Source of the DNA: Caryophanales bacterium UBA5603 | GTDB lineage: Bacteria; Bacillota_I; Bacilli_A; Izemoplasmatales; Hujiaoplasmataceae | Assembly: GCA_002424815.1 (NCBI GenBank) | Contig: DILB01000015.1 | Coordinates: forward strand, 1 to 42,358 | DNA: 42,358 nucleotides | Direction of reading: 5' to 3' | Shown: positions 42,176-42,358 of the stretch, in pieces | How the letters are laid out: every line of letters starts with the position of its first letter | Position numbering within the stretch: position 1 is the stretch's first letter | The notes under the pieces: model-generated | What the model was told of the DNA's origin: nothing | What the model saw: the letters and a program-made list of their open reading frames with translations, nothing else | Database searches by the model: none | Program-made: the position numbers and the translations under genes

Positions 42176-42358
42176 TTAATACGGGAGAGGGTATTCGTCC
42201 GTCAACACTTTGACGGCTTCCCTAACTTGATTCAAAACAGTTTCATCTTCTGGATTAGTCAAGGTCAAGTCAATCAATCTTGCAACCTGTCTAAAATCAT
42301 CTGCTTTAAAACCTCTGGTTGTCATTGCTGGTGTTCCTAAACGAATACCACTTGTAAT
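42176..42358 (-). CDS. glyA: serine hydroxymethyltransferase, C-terminal fragment (runs off the window)
   Basis: The last 60 codons of a gene read from the window edge to TAA at 42176-42178. The fragment begins ITSGIRLGTPAMTTRGFK, the conserved GlyA segment containing the Arg that binds the substrate carboxylate, and ends TDEYPLPY. GlyA interconverts serine and glycine with tetrahydrofolate, using PLP. The 5' part lies outside the window, so length and start cannot be judged. The frame is open and shows no sign of decay. It is probably co-transcribed with the ANTAR gene 1 nt downstream. Confidence 0.92.
   Translation of the reverse strand: MTSGIRLGTPAMTTRGFKADDFRQVARLIDLTLTNPEDETVLNQVREAVKVLTDEYPLPY

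Noticed and set aside
1..42358. CRISPR arrays, insertion sequences, prophage or attachment sites
   Set aside because: Reading through the window showed no regularly spaced repeats, transposase, integrase or phage structural genes; the region is ordinary chromosomal backbone.

Overview
The window is chromosomal DNA from an AT-rich Gram-positive bacterium at the Mollicutes end of the Bacillota. The gene set is Bacillus-like: whiA-trxB-lgt-hprK, pcrA-ligA, tsaE-tsaB-rimI-tsaD, a yutD/NifU/yutG-like cluster, cdaA, hflX and GSI-alpha glnA. UGA is a real stop codon: lgt ends on UGA inside an AUGA junction with trxB. That excludes Mycoplasma/Spiroplasma and fits Acholeplasma, Izemoplasma, Haloplasma or Erysipelotrichia-like lineages. 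The exact taxon is inference. I see no prophage, IS element, CRISPR array or plasmid feature, and coding density is very high.

Layout. 1-390: two tRNA-Ser genes (GGA, GCT), each with its own promoter. 391-4968: tex, a membrane-bound GGDEF protein and an unknown membrane protein. 5075-10688: a membrane-anchored thioredoxin-like gene, then the run hprK-lgt-trxB-whiA-acpS headed by an unknown membrane protein. 10748-17796: repair operon pcrA-ligA-uvrA. 17897-22288: tsaE-tsaB-rimI-tsaD (t6A synthesis and ribosomal acetylation) followed by glnS and a small membrane protein. 22479-24745: a diacylglycerol kinase-family gene on the plus strand facing pgi. 24856-26361: an S1-domain protein and the yutD-nfu-pgpA-like operon. 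26469-31201: an isoprenoid operon holding ispD and ispF, preceded by a PAS/degenerate-GGDEF protein and a large FAD oxidoreductase fused to an SCP2-like domain and a membrane domain. 31294-32040: cdaA alone. 32207-36678: yfhO-GT2-gtrA, which looks like a three-component surface glycosylation system. 36811-40093: hflX, dusB, hslO. 40146-42358: glyA (partial), an ANTAR-domain regulator and glnA.

The points most worth following are these. (1) Lgt, the enzyme that lipidates lipoproteins, itself carries a lipoprotein-type signal and an added outer domain. (2) A phytoene-desaturase-like/SCP2-like/multi-TM fusion sits in the ispD-ispF operon with a GGDEF protein that has lost its catalytic residues. 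(3) An ANTAR regulator precedes glnA, whose leader contains a GC-stem hairpin with an A1/G4 hexaloop and a long competing stem. (4) A 12-bp inverted repeat brackets the promoter of the tRNA-Ser(GCT) gene. Both c-di-GMP-type (GGDEF) and c-di-AMP (CdaA) signalling are encoded.

Many promoters share the extended -10 form TGnTATAAT with a poor -35. Most transcription units end in clear intrinsic terminators, several of them shared between convergent genes.
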